Source: Chitinophagaceae bacterium (lineage in GTDB: Bacteria; Bacteroidota; Bacteroidia; Chitinophagales; Chitinophagaceae). From it: a DNA stretch of 64,000 nucleotides. The DNA is taken from NCBI GenBank assembly GCA_947374225.1, contig CANCAY010000010.1, forward strand, positions 1 through 64,000, read 5' to 3'. Positions 6,646-15,454 of the stretch are shown here, one piece after another; the first letter of the stretch is position 1; every line of letters begins with the position of its first letter. The translations under genes and the position numbers were made by a program. The notes beneath the pieces are model-generated. The model was given only the letters and a program-made list of their open reading frames with translations. It was not told the DNA's origin and did no database searches.

Positions 6646-9600
6646 TTAGAACCAAGAACCATTGATGACTTCGTCACCATTGGCATTGTTCTTTGCTTTT
6701 CTTCTTGCAACATTTCTTTTTTGAATCCAAGTGCTTAAAAGCATCAAAGGAATAAAGATAAAAGTTAAAGGAGGAATACCTAACATGCTAATCCACTTGC
6801 CACCAAAATGACGGCGCATTGGACGACGTAAGCGTTCTGCCATTAAATACATACCTGGTACAATAAACAAAGTCATGAAAAACGCAAAAGTTAAACCATA
6901 TATAATGGTCCAGCTTAATGGTTTCCAGAAAGCAACGTTATCACCACCAAAGAAGATATGTGGATTCAACTCGCTAAATAACGTTACAAAGTTGATATTA
7001 AATCCAACGGCAATTGGAATAAAACCAAGTATTGCAGCTAAGGCGGTTAGCATTACTGGAATAATTCTAGTCTTACCAGCTTGTACCACTGCTTCCCTTG
7101 TTTTATAACCTCTTGCTCTTAATTCGTCGGCAAATTCAATTACAAGGATACCATTTTTAACAACGATACCCGCAAGTCCTACAATACCTAAACCAGTCAT
7201 CACACCAGAAACCTTCATACCGAATATAGAGAATCCTAAGAAGACTCCAATGATACTAAACAAGATCTCTGTTAAGATAATCACAGATTTAGAGATAGAA
7301 TTAAATTGTAAAACCAAGGTAAACAAGATCAACATTAAAGCAATCACTAAAGCTTTACCTAAGAAGGCAACGGTCTCTAATTGTTGTTCATTCTCTCCTG
7401 TTTGGGATACAGTTACCCCTTCTGCAATTCCTGGGTAGTTGCTAATAAATTGTGCAATTACCTGATTCACCGCTGTTGGGTTATAACCTTGGTCAGTTAA
7501 TACATTAGACCTTAATTGAATTAAACGTTTTTGGTTTTTTCTTTTAATACTTCCTAAAGTACTCGTTGGCTCCACTTTCACTAAAGAGCTAATTGGAATA
7601 TTTTTAACCATACCACCTGCTGCCATATCTCTAAAAGATAAACGCATATTAAGTAAGTCAACTAAATTCTTTCTTTGTGTTTCTTCGTTTCTTAATTGAA
7701 TTTTATATTCTTCTTTACCATCTTTAATTTTAGAAACCTCTTTACCAAATAAGGCAGTACGAATTTGCATACCTACTTGCGCACTTGAAACGCCTTCTAT
7801 TAAAGCACGCTCTCTGTCAATGGTTAAAGTCAATTCAGGATTATTTAAATCCACGTCCATCTTCAAGGCTTCAATACCTGGTATTTGAGCAGCGTCTAAA
7901 TAGTTTTTTAAACCTACTGAAGTTTTTATTAATTTATCAAAGTCGTCTCCTTGAATCTCAATATTTACTGGAGGTTCAGTTGGAGGTCCACTTGACTCTT
8001 GTGTAACAGTAATTTCAGAACCAGGAATTCCTTTCATTTGAGCACGTATCGCATCTAAATAAGGAGCAGTAGATTTGCCATGACGTTTTTCAAATTCCAC
8101 AAAATTGATTTGTAAACGACCTAATTCAGAACGCGTACTTCTGTCTCCAGACTGAGGGTCACCTGCACCAACCGCTACGTTTGAAATAATACTTTCTACT
8201 ACCGGGTTGGTTCTGCCATTATCAATCTCTAAAATTTTAGCTACTTTTTTCTCTAATACTTTAGTTACAGAATCGGTATAACCCACTTGCGTTCCAACTG
8301 GAAGTTTTAAATAAACATATACTTGGTTAGGGTCTCCTTTAGGGAAAAACTCAATACCTACTCTTCCGGTATTAATACTAATTATAAATACAATAAGGGA
8401 AACTATAAACAATACAATAGTTCCAATTAATAATTTAACAGGTCTCCAGCCGCTTAATGCTCTTCTTAAAATACGCTCGTAGGTATTCATCATTGCAGGT
8501 AAGATCTTTTCTTGGAAAGCTTCAATAGCGCTCGTAATAAAATATTTATTAGCAACTACTAAAATCATAAAGAAGATTAATAAGTTACCTAGGAAGGTAG
8601 CGCCCATGATATCTAATAAAATACCAAAGGCAATTGGAAGCCAAAATGTTCTCTTTTTAAAGATGGCAGATTTTGGTTCCTCAGACTTCGCTTCTTCGTG
8701 ATTCATAAAGTCAACCGCAAATACGGGGTTCATAATAAACGCAACTACCAATGAAGCAGCTAATGTAAATATTAACATTGCCGGTAGATACACCATGAAC
8801 TTACCAATAATTCCAGGCCAGAATAATAATGGGAAGAAAGGAGCTAAAGTGGTAATGGTACCTGCAAATACAGGAACGAACACTTCACCCGCAGCCATTC
8901 TAGCAGAAGTAGTAGCAGTTAATTTTCCCTTGCCCTGAATAAATATTCTGTGTGTGTTTTCAATAACCACAATGGCATCGTCAACAATAATTCCCAATCC
9001 AAACAATAAGGCAAATAATACCATAAAGTTAAGGGTGATATGAGAACCTACTACTAAGTCACCAGCCGGTAATAATACAAAGGCAACGAACATACTCAAT
9101 GGAACAGAAAGTGCCACAAAGAAGGCGTTGGTAATGCCCATGAAAAACATTAACACAATCAATACTAAAACGAAGCCAATTACAATAGAGTTAACCAATT
9201 CAGTAAATGAACTTCTGGTTCTAATACTTTGGTCTCCAGTAATAACTGCTTTTAAATCCTTAGGCAACATAGTTGCCTTTGCCTCCTCTACAATTTTCTT
9301 AACAGCGTCGGAAGTGGCAATTAAATTTTCCCCGTTTCTTTTAATAATATTTAAAGTCAATACATTCTTGCCGTCTAAACGTGCATAGCTTTCATTGTCT
9401 TTAACCGTATCCTTAATAGTAGCTACGTCTTTCAAATAGATTGGTGCGCCACTAGTATTACGTACAATAATATTAGCAATATCATTGGCGTTTTTTAATT
9501 GGCCTTTTAATTGAAGGTTACGCTTCATGGTACCCACTTCTAATTGGCCACCAGATAAATCTAAATTTTCTCTTTGTATAGCATTACTAATATCATCAAA

Positions 9601-10239
9601 TGTGATACCAGAGCTTTGCATACGATAGTTGTCAACGTTTATTTGAAACTCTCTTTCGGGAGCACCTACTAAGTCAACTCTATTAATTTGTGCAACGCCT
9701 TCTAATTTATCTTTTAAGTCGTCAGCATATTTTTTTAATTGAACACCACTGTAGTTACCACTAATGTTAACATACATAATTGGCATATCACTAATATTAA
9801 CTTCAATTACTCTTGGTTCTTGTGTTAAGTCATTAGGTAAGTCTCCTTTAGCTTTATCCACCGCATCCTTCACTTTTTGCAAAGCGATGTCTGGTTTCAC
9901 GTCGGTGCTAAATTCAACAGTGATCGCAGAGAAGTCTTGTTGTGAAGTAGAAGTAAACTTATTAATTTTTACGCCACTGATACTTTTAATTTGCTTCTCA
10001 ATAGGACGTGTAACCAAGTTTTCAATATCCTTAGGAGAATTACCTACATATATTGTTTGCACATACATAGTTGGAATAATCACTTCCGGAAACTGTTCTT
10101 TTGGAAGTGTCAAAAACTGATAGATACCACCTAAGCTTAAAAATAACATGATCAAATAGATCGATGTTTTATTGGTGATACTCCAAGAAGTAGGTTTAAA
10201 CTCCTTGAACTTCTCTTTTATTTTATGGAATTTCGACAT
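6646..10239 (-). CDS. RND efflux pump inner-membrane transporter
   Basis: Proton-driven AcrB/MexB-type (HAE-1) transporter that exports small toxic molecules with the adaptor and channel encoded upstream. Seen: a first membrane helix near residue 25-45, two large periplasmic porter domains, and the TM4 acidic pair in GIIVDDAIVVIENTH near residue 415. At 1197 aa it is longer than the common 1030-1060. Extra length includes a hydrophobic pair near residues 530-570, a segment SELNPHIFFGGDNV before a late helix, and a hydrophobic stretch plus basic tail at the C-terminus. It is the last gene of tetR-tolC-hlyD-RND, 38 bp after the adaptor. Confidence 0.93.
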   Translation of the reverse strand: MSKFHKIKEKFKEFKPTSWSITNKTSIYLIMLFLSLGGIYQFLTLPKEQFPEVIIPTMYVQTIYVGNSPKDIENLVTRPIEKQIKSISGVKINKFTSTSQQDFSAITVEFSTDVKPDIALQKVKDAVDKAKGDLPNDLTQEPRVIEVNISDMPIMYVNISGNYSGVQLKKYADDLKDKLEGVAQINRVDLVGAPEREFQINVDNYRMQSSGITFDDISNAIQRENLDLSGGQLEVGTMKRNLQLKGQLKNANDIANIIVRNTSGAPIYLKDVATIKDTVKDNESYARLDGKNVLTLNIIKRNGENLIATSDAVKKIVEEAKATMLPKDLKAVITGDQSIRTRSSFTELVNSIVIGFVLVLIVLMFFMGITNAFFVALSVPLSMFVAFVLLPAGDLVVGSHITLNFMVLFALLFGLGIIVDDAIVVIENTHRIFIQGKGKLTATTSARMAAGEVFVPVFAGTITTLAPFFPLLFWPGIIGKFMVYLPAMLIFTLAASLVVAFIMNPVFAVDFMNHEEAKSEEPKSAIFKKRTFWLPIAFGILLDIMGATFLGNLLIFFMILVVANKYFITSAIEAFQEKILPAMMNTYERILRRALSGWRPVKLLIGTIVLFIVSLIVFIISINTGRVGIEFFPKGDPNQVYVYLKLPVGTQVGYTDSVTKVLEKKVAKILEIDNGRTNPVVESIISNVAVGAGDPQSGDRSTRSELGRLQINFVEFEKRHGKSTAPYLDAIRAQMKGIPGSEITVTQESSGPPTEPPVNIEIQGDDFDKLIKTSVGLKNYLDAAQIPGIEALKMDVDLNNPELTLTIDRERALIEGVSSAQVGMQIRTALFGKEVSKIKDGKEEYKIQLRNEETQRKNLVDLLNMRLSFRDMAAGGMVKNIPISSLVKVEPTSTLGSIKRKNQKRLIQLRSNVLTDQGYNPTAVNQVIAQFISNYPGIAEGVTVSQTGENEQQLETVAFLGKALVIALMLILFTLVLQFNSISKSVIILTEILFSIIGVFLGFSIFGMKVSGVMTGLGIVGLAGIVVKNGILVIEFADELRARGYKTREAVVQAGKTRIIPVMLTALAAILGFIPIAVGFNINFVTLFSELNPHIFFGGDNVAFWKPLSWTIIYGLTFAFFMTLFIVPGMYLMAERLRRPMRRHFGGKWISMLGIPPLTFIFIPLMLLSTWIQKRNVARRKAKNNANGDEVINGSWF

Positions 10240-10277
10240 ATAGCTCGATTTGCTTTTTTAAATTTAATTCGCTGTAA

Positions 10278-11459
10278 TTATTTAACAGCAGTTGTAATAG
10301 TTTGACCGTCATAGATAGACTGAAAACCTTCAGTAATCATTTGCTCACCAGCAGCTAAGCCACTTAATATTTCAATATTATTACCATAAAACTCACCAAC
10401 TGTAACTACTTTTTTACGAGCAATTAATTTTCCCTTTTCTGAAACTGCAACATAAATGAATTTTCCATTTTCATCATTCTGTAAAAGATTAATAGGAATG
10501 CTGATAGCGTTTACTTTCGAGTAGTCTTTTATTTTAACCTGAACCAATTGGTTAGGTCTAAAGTTTTTATCAACAGGTAATTTAGCTTCTACATAAAAGC
10601 TTCTACTTAATGGGTCAATCACATTACCCACCACCGCTAATTTAGCAGCTACTGTTTTTTGAAGATCAGGGAATGTTAAGCTAGCTTCCGTACCTACTTT
10701 AACTTTACCAGCGTAGTTTTCAGGAACCTGAGTAGTTAACTTTAAATGTTCTGTGTTTACTATTTTTAGTTGACCAGCACCACCGAATAATTCACCTACT
10801 TTAATATTCACTTCTTCCGCAACACCAGCAACATCACTATAGACACTTGTGAAAGCTAGCTGGTCTCTCACCATGCCTAACTGTTCTTGAGCTGCTTTCA
10901 ATTGACTAGCCATTGCGTCTGCATTGGTTTTAGCAGTTAACAGTTGAATTTCACTACCAATATTTTGATCCCATAAATTCTTTTGTTTCTCATAAATAGA
11001 TTTCGCTAAAGCAGCTTGTGCTTTAACTGTCTCAATATTTTGAGCAGCAGCAGCAGCGCTTTGCTTAATCAAGCTATTGTCCAATTGTAATAATAATTGA
11101 CCTTTTTTAACAATATCACCTCTTTTAACAAAAATGGCTTTTACTTGACCGCCACCAGCACGAGGGGTTACAAAAGAAACACTTTCAGATTCTATCTTAC
11201 CTTGTAATTCAATAAAGTGAGTAAAGTCTTGAGGAACAATAGGGGCAATTGCTACTAAAATTGCTTTAGCCGCGTCAGCGCCACCTGCTTTTTCTAATTC
11301 TTTTTCCAATGCAGCAATTTTCACATTCAAGTCTAGCGCTTGCTTTTTTAAATTAGCAATTGCTATCTTTTTTGATTCAATACTATTGTCACTCCCACCG
11401 CCACAGGCTACTGTCAGCAATACTAGGACGGAGATAAATAAAGTTGCGATATTTTTCAT
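10278..11459 (-). CDS. RND efflux membrane fusion protein (HlyD/AcrA type), lipoprotein
   Basis: Periplasmic adaptor linking the inner-membrane pump to the outer channel. The N-terminus is a lipoprotein signal with lipobox LTVAC, giving a lipid-anchored protein. A coiled coil follows, then the split biotinyl-lipoyl-like region (GGGQVKAIFVKRGDIVKKGQLL), the helical hairpin, a beta-barrel and a membrane-proximal domain. The 393-aa length is typical. It lies between tolC and the RND gene with gaps of 30 and 38 bp. Confidence 0.93.
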   Translation of the reverse strand: MKNIATLFISVLVLLTVACGGGSDNSIESKKIAIANLKKQALDLNVKIAALEKELEKAGGADAAKAILVAIAPIVPQDFTHFIELQGKIESESVSFVTPRAGGGQVKAIFVKRGDIVKKGQLLLQLDNSLIKQSAAAAAQNIETVKAQAALAKSIYEKQKNLWDQNIGSEIQLLTAKTNADAMASQLKAAQEQLGMVRDQLAFTSVYSDVAGVAEEVNIKVGELFGGAGQLKIVNTEHLKLTTQVPENYAGKVKVGTEASLTFPDLQKTVAAKLAVVGNVIDPLSRSFYVEAKLPVDKNFRPNQLVQVKIKDYSKVNAISIPINLLQNDENGKFIYVAVSEKGKLIARKKVVTVGEFYGNNIEILSGLAAGEQMITEGFQSIYDGQTITTAVK

Positions 11460-11489
11460 TGTATATATTTTATTAAGTTGATTGTTTGA

Positions 11490-12833
11490 TTAAAGGTTAC
11501 CAGTTGCTTTTAATAAGTCCACCTTAGCAATTAAGGCACTATATAAAGCGTTCATGTAATTATTTTGAGCACTTACTAAGTCGGCTTGTGCGGCAGAGAT
11601 TTCTGTATTAGAACCAGTTCCTGTTTCAAACTTCTTTTTAGTTTGAGCATACACCGTTTCAGCTAAAGTCATATTCTTCTTTTGAAACTGCACGGTAGCA
11701 ACAGAAGACATATAGTTTAATTTAGCCTGTGTGATTTCGTTGTCTATATTGTTTTTTAAAGCCTCAATTTGATTCTCAACTTGCTTTAACTCAATTTTAG
11801 TTCTTTTAACTCTTGCGTCAGTAGCAAATCCATTGAATATAGGCAGATTGATATTCAAGCTAATTAAAGAAGTTGCAAACCAGTTACCGCTTTCGAAAAA
11901 GTCAAATTTAGAACGTTGTGCGTTTTTTGAATAAGCGCCAGACATGCTTACGGTTGGTAAATAACTTAATTGGTAACGCTTAACATTAAACTCGTTCATT
12001 TTTTTAACGGTGTTTAAATATTGAAAGTCTTTTCTAATTGCGTATTGAAAATCATTTTCAACTAAAACGTCTCCAGTTAAACTTTGCTCATTAATAACGT
12101 CAGTTAAAACCAAGCTATCTTTTACTGGCATGCCCATTAGCATTTTCAAACCCATATAACCAATAGCAACACTATTGTTAGCTTTTAATTTTTCAGTTTG
12201 TAAATTATTTAATTGAACACTTACCTTGTCTACATCTAATTTTTCAGCGAAACCATTTTGGTACATGATTTCTGCATCATGCGCTAATTTGTTCAGTCTT
12301 TCAATATTGGCGTCTAGGATATTTAATTGTGTTTTACTAGCAGATAATTGGTAGTAAATTTTATAAATATTTGCTTTAATACCTTCTTCCGTTAATGCAG
12401 CATTGTTTACTTGTAATTGCATAGAAGTAGACCTTGCTCTTAAAGCAATAAATACTTGACCGTCAAATAATAATTGTTGAATATTAGCACCGTAGTTAGC
12501 GTTAAACTTAGTTCCAAACTGAACAGGAATAAAGGTTCCAGCAGCTTGACCAAATATTTGACCCGGTAACAAAGAGGTAGGTATTTTCAAATAGTCTGTT
12601 CCACCTATATTAGTACTAATAGACGGAAATGCAGCAGCTGCAATTTCTCTATTGGTTTGCTTTTGAGCTTCAATTGTTAATAATGCATTTTTAACTTGTA
12701 CATTATTTTTTTGCGCATACACCACACAGTCATCTAGTTTAAATGCATGTACTGTTTTGTTTGCATCTTGGGCTTGTAAGTTTCCTAAACTTATAAAACC
12801 GCAAATTATAATTCCTATTTTTTTCATTTTCAT
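11490..12833 (-). CDS. TolC-family outer membrane channel of the RND operon
   Basis: Outer membrane efflux protein, 447 aa, with a signal peptide (MKMKKIGIIICGFISLGNLQAQ) followed by HAFKLDDCVVYAQKNNVQVKNA, the typical OEP opening. Two helical OEP repeats follow. Its place between the TetR regulator and the adaptor shows that it is the cognate channel of this pump. Confidence 0.92.
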   Translation of the reverse strand: MKMKKIGIIICGFISLGNLQAQDANKTVHAFKLDDCVVYAQKNNVQVKNALLTIEAQKQTNREIAAAAFPSISTNIGGTDYLKIPTSLLPGQIFGQAAGTFIPVQFGTKFNANYGANIQQLLFDGQVFIALRARSTSMQLQVNNAALTEEGIKANIYKIYYQLSASKTQLNILDANIERLNKLAHDAEIMYQNGFAEKLDVDKVSVQLNNLQTEKLKANNSVAIGYMGLKMLMGMPVKDSLVLTDVINEQSLTGDVLVENDFQYAIRKDFQYLNTVKKMNEFNVKRYQLSYLPTVSMSGAYSKNAQRSKFDFFESGNWFATSLISLNINLPIFNGFATDARVKRTKIELKQVENQIEALKNNIDNEITQAKLNYMSSVATVQFQKKNMTLAETVYAQTKKKFETGTGSNTEISAAQADLVSAQNNYMNALYSALIAKVDLLKATGNL

Positions 12834-12852
12834 ATATATTTTATTGCTTGCT

Positions 12853-13506
12853 TTAATTATTAATTTCTAAAATTGATTGTAAATTTTTATCTTGATTAGC
12901 AGCTTCTACTTTAGCTAGCTTGTATTGTTCCATAAGTCTCAGCCCTTCCACCGACATAACACCATATATATAGTGTTCCATTATTTGCAGGTTTACACTA
13001 CCTACGTCGAATTTACTTAAAGGGTATAGCTGCGTATTAAATGCAACGAAACCGGTTTCTAATCGGTAGATGGATAATATCTCAGGATCAATGTCTTTTC
13101 TATAAACACCTTGTTCAACACCTCTTATTAAATTGGTTTTAATAATGCCATGCATAAAATCATCCTTATGCGTTTGAATTCTTTTAAACGCTTCAGGGAA
13201 GAATTTCTGAATCTCGGTCATGGTGAGGGGATTCATTTTTTTGAACATTTCCTGTATGTCTTCTAGTAAAAGGAACATTTCATGAACCGCGTTGTCTGCA
13301 TTTTCCTGACTCCTCTTACATTTAAGTGACTGTTCTTCTAACTCCAAGTCCACTACTGCCAATACGAGCGCTTCCTTATCTTTATAAAACTGATAGATGG
13401 TTTTTTTACTGATACCCAATTGGTTAGCTAAATCGTCCATAGTAACAAATCGTACCCCGTTAAGGACCATTAACTCCCTGGCTTTCAATAATATTCTATT
13501 TTCCAT
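12853..13506 (-). CDS. TetR-family transcriptional regulator of the efflux operon
   Basis: The 217-aa protein has an N-terminal TetR helix-turn-helix (MDDLANQLGISKKTIYQFYKDKEALVLAV, about residues 23-52) and an all-helical ligand domain. It is the first gene of the pump operon, 19 bp before tolC. This fits a local repressor controlling its own operon. A perfect 7-bp inverted repeat over the promoter (13533-13560) is the likely operator. The ligand is unknown. Confidence 0.9.
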   Translation of the reverse strand: MENRILLKARELMVLNGVRFVTMDDLANQLGISKKTIYQFYKDKEALVLAVVDLELEEQSLKCKRSQENADNAVHEMFLLLEDIQEMFKKMNPLTMTEIQKFFPEAFKRIQTHKDDFMHGIIKTNLIRGVEQGVYRKDIDPEILSIYRLETGFVAFNTQLYPLSKFDVGSVNLQIMEHYIYGVMSVEGLRLMEQYKLAKVEAANQDKNLQSILEINN

Positions 13507-13523
13507 AACTTAATTTGAGGCCG

Positions 13524-13560
13524 CAAAACTACGGAAACTATTATGGTTTACAAAGTTTCC
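13524..13560 (-). promoter_or_regulatory. Promoter and probable TetR operator of the efflux operon
   Basis: On the minus strand, TTTG (13551-13554) and TAGTTTTG (13524-13531) are separated by exactly 19 bp, a full Bacteroidota -33/-7 promoter. GGAAACT (13533-13539) and AGTTTCC (13554-13560) form a perfect inverted repeat with a 14-bp spacer. It lies on the -33 element and just upstream of the -7, so a bound dimer would block polymerase. Confidence 0.7.
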
Positions 13561-13628
13561 AGGTTAATTATTTATATTTTATGTTGAATGGTAAAAAAGG
13601 TTGAAATTTGGGTCTAAATCCTATCAAA

Positions 13629-14300
13629 ATGCCCAGTTTAAGGGAAAAAACAACAAAAAAGGCAATATTAGCTGCATTGGCACAACTCTTTTTTCAAGGA
13701 GTCGTGGTATTGGCTCCCATTGGGGTAACCGTTTGGGTAATAGTGAGCTTATTTAATTGGGTGGACAATTTCCTACCTAACTTATTGAACGCATTATTCC
13801 CAATTCAGTTTGCTGCAGTGAATGGTCAAATCCCAAAAGTAACAGGACTTGGATTTGTAGTAGTTATAGCATTAGTATTAATAGTAGGCTGGTTGTCTTC
13901 CTTATATTTTATGGAGCGATTGGTTTCTGTTTTTGACAAAGTTTTAGAGCGTACACCAGGCATCAAAATAATATACTCTTCTGTTAAAGATTTTTTAGAA
14001 GCATTTGCAGGTAATAAGAAAAAATTTGATCAACCAGTTTTGGTCAATGTGGATGCAACAGACGTTTGGAGAATTGGATTTATAACACAACAAAATAGTG
14101 AACATTTTGGGATGCAAGATTTTGTCACGGTATATGTTCCACATTCTTATGCGATATCTGGAATTACCTATATTGTATCACCTACTAGAATAAAAAAATT
14201 ACCAAAAAGTATTGGTGCGTCCGAAGCCATGAAGTATGTAGTGTCAGGTGGTGTAACAACAATAGATGAACAAGCTCAGGAGCAAGAAGAGATTGCATAA
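13629..14300 (+). CDS. DUF502 family membrane protein
   Basis: A 223-aa inner-membrane protein of the DUF502 family, function unknown. Two strong membrane segments are seen (FFQGVVVLAPIGVTVWVIVSLF and LGFVVVIALVLIVGWLSSLYF), followed by the family segments TPGIKIIYSSVKDFLEAFAGN and a soluble C-terminal domain with VTVYVPHSYAISG. The track begins at a TTG at 13608; the ATG at 13629 is the better start. It is divergent from the efflux operon. Confidence 0.85.
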   Translation: MPSLREKTTKKAILAALAQLFFQGVVVLAPIGVTVWVIVSLFNWVDNFLPNLLNALFPIQFAAVNGQIPKVTGLGFVVVIALVLIVGWLSSLYFMERLVSVFDKVLERTPGIKIIYSSVKDFLEAFAGNKKKFDQPVLVNVDATDVWRIGFITQQNSEHFGMQDFVTVYVPHSYAISGITYIVSPTRIKKLPKSIGASEAMKYVVSGGVTTIDEQAQEQEEIA

Positions 14301-14310
14301 AATAAATAAT

Positions 14311-14330
14311 AAAATTAGTATACTAATTTT
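14311..14330. promoter_or_regulatory. 20-bp perfect palindrome upstream of serC
   Basis: AAAATTAGTATACTAATTTT reads the same on both strands and lies 27 bp before the serC start codon. It could be an operator for a dimeric regulator of serine synthesis, or, as RNA, a weak hairpin with an UUUU tail after DUF502. Confidence 0.5.
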
Positions 14331-14356
14331 AACACAATAATATAATTACTTATATA

Positions 14357-15424
14357 ATGGAATTGCACAATTTTAATTCAGGTCCTTCAATATTACCACA
14401 GCAAGTTTTAGACCAAGCTGCAGCAGCGATACATAATTTTAATAATACAGGGTTATCAATATTAGAAATTGGACATCGCACTTCACATTTTATGGAAGTG
14501 GTACAGGAGGCACAAGAAACTGTAAAAAGATTAATGGGATTGGGGGATGATTATGAAGTACTTTTTTTACAAGGAGGTGCGACAATGCAATTTATGCAAG
14601 TGCCCATGAACTTATTGGATGAAAATGGATTGGCTGCAATTTGTGACAATGGAGTATGGGGAAATAAAGCAGTAAAAGAAGCCAATTTATTTGGGCCTGT
14701 AAAAGTGGTTGCAGATACGTCGGACAAAAAACATACGTATTTAAAAAAGGATTTAGAACTACCAGCAAGTACTACATATTTACATATAACCACCAACAAC
14801 ACTGTAGAGGGAACGCAGTGGCATAGCTATCCTCAGGTGAATGTGCCATTAGTAGGAGATATGAGTTCTGATATATTTTGCAGACCAACTCCTTTCCATG
14901 AATTTGATTTAATATATGCAGGAGCACAAAAAAATATGGGAGCTGCAGGCGTAACATTAGTGGTTGTAAAAAAATCAATATTAGGAAAAACCAATAGAGC
15001 GATACCCGCTATTTTAAATTATCAAAAACATATCGACGCGGGTTCTTTAATGAACACGCCACCGGTATTTGCAATTTATGTAAGCTTATTAACATTAAGA
15101 TGGATAGAGCAAGAAGGTGGATTAGCAGAGATGGAAAAACGCAATAACGAAAAGGCAAATTTATTATATAATACTATTGACGAGTTACCAGCATTCTATT
15201 GTCCAATTGCAAAAGAAGATAGAAGTATTATGAATGCTGTTTTCTTTTTAACTGACCCAAATAGAGAAGCAGACTTTTTAGTTTTGTGTAAGGAAAAGGG
15301 CATGATTGGCGTAAAAGGTTATAGAACTGTTGGTGGAATTAGAGTAAGTATGTACAATGCACTTCCTTTATCAAGTGTTAAAGCATTTTGTGAATTGATG
15401 AAATCCTTCGCTGAAAAAAATTAA
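14357..15424 (+). CDS. serC: Phosphoserine aminotransferase
   Basis: PLP enzyme converting 3-phosphohydroxypyruvate and glutamate to phosphoserine; it can also serve the pyridoxal pathway. It opens with NFNSGPSILPQQVLDQAA. The PLP lysine lies in the segment LIYAGAQKNMGAAGVTLVVV near residue 195, and the substrate-binding end GIRVSMYNALP is clear. The length of 355 aa is normal. DUF1015 follows after 30 bp. The third gene common in this neighbourhood, serA, is absent. Confidence 0.95.
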   Translation: MELHNFNSGPSILPQQVLDQAAAAIHNFNNTGLSILEIGHRTSHFMEVVQEAQETVKRLMGLGDDYEVLFLQGGATMQFMQVPMNLLDENGLAAICDNGVWGNKAVKEANLFGPVKVVADTSDKKHTYLKKDLELPASTTYLHITTNNTVEGTQWHSYPQVNVPLVGDMSSDIFCRPTPFHEFDLIYAGAQKNMGAAGVTLVVVKKSILGKTNRAIPAILNYQKHIDAGSLMNTPPVFAIYVSLLTLRWIEQEGGLAEMEKRNNEKANLLYNTIDELPAFYCPIAKEDRSIMNAVFFLTDPNREADFLVLCKEKGMIGVKGYRTVGGIRVSMYNALPLSSVKAFCELMKSFAEKN

Positions 15425-15454
15425 ATCCCAAAAAAAAGAACGATCTTCGCGCCC

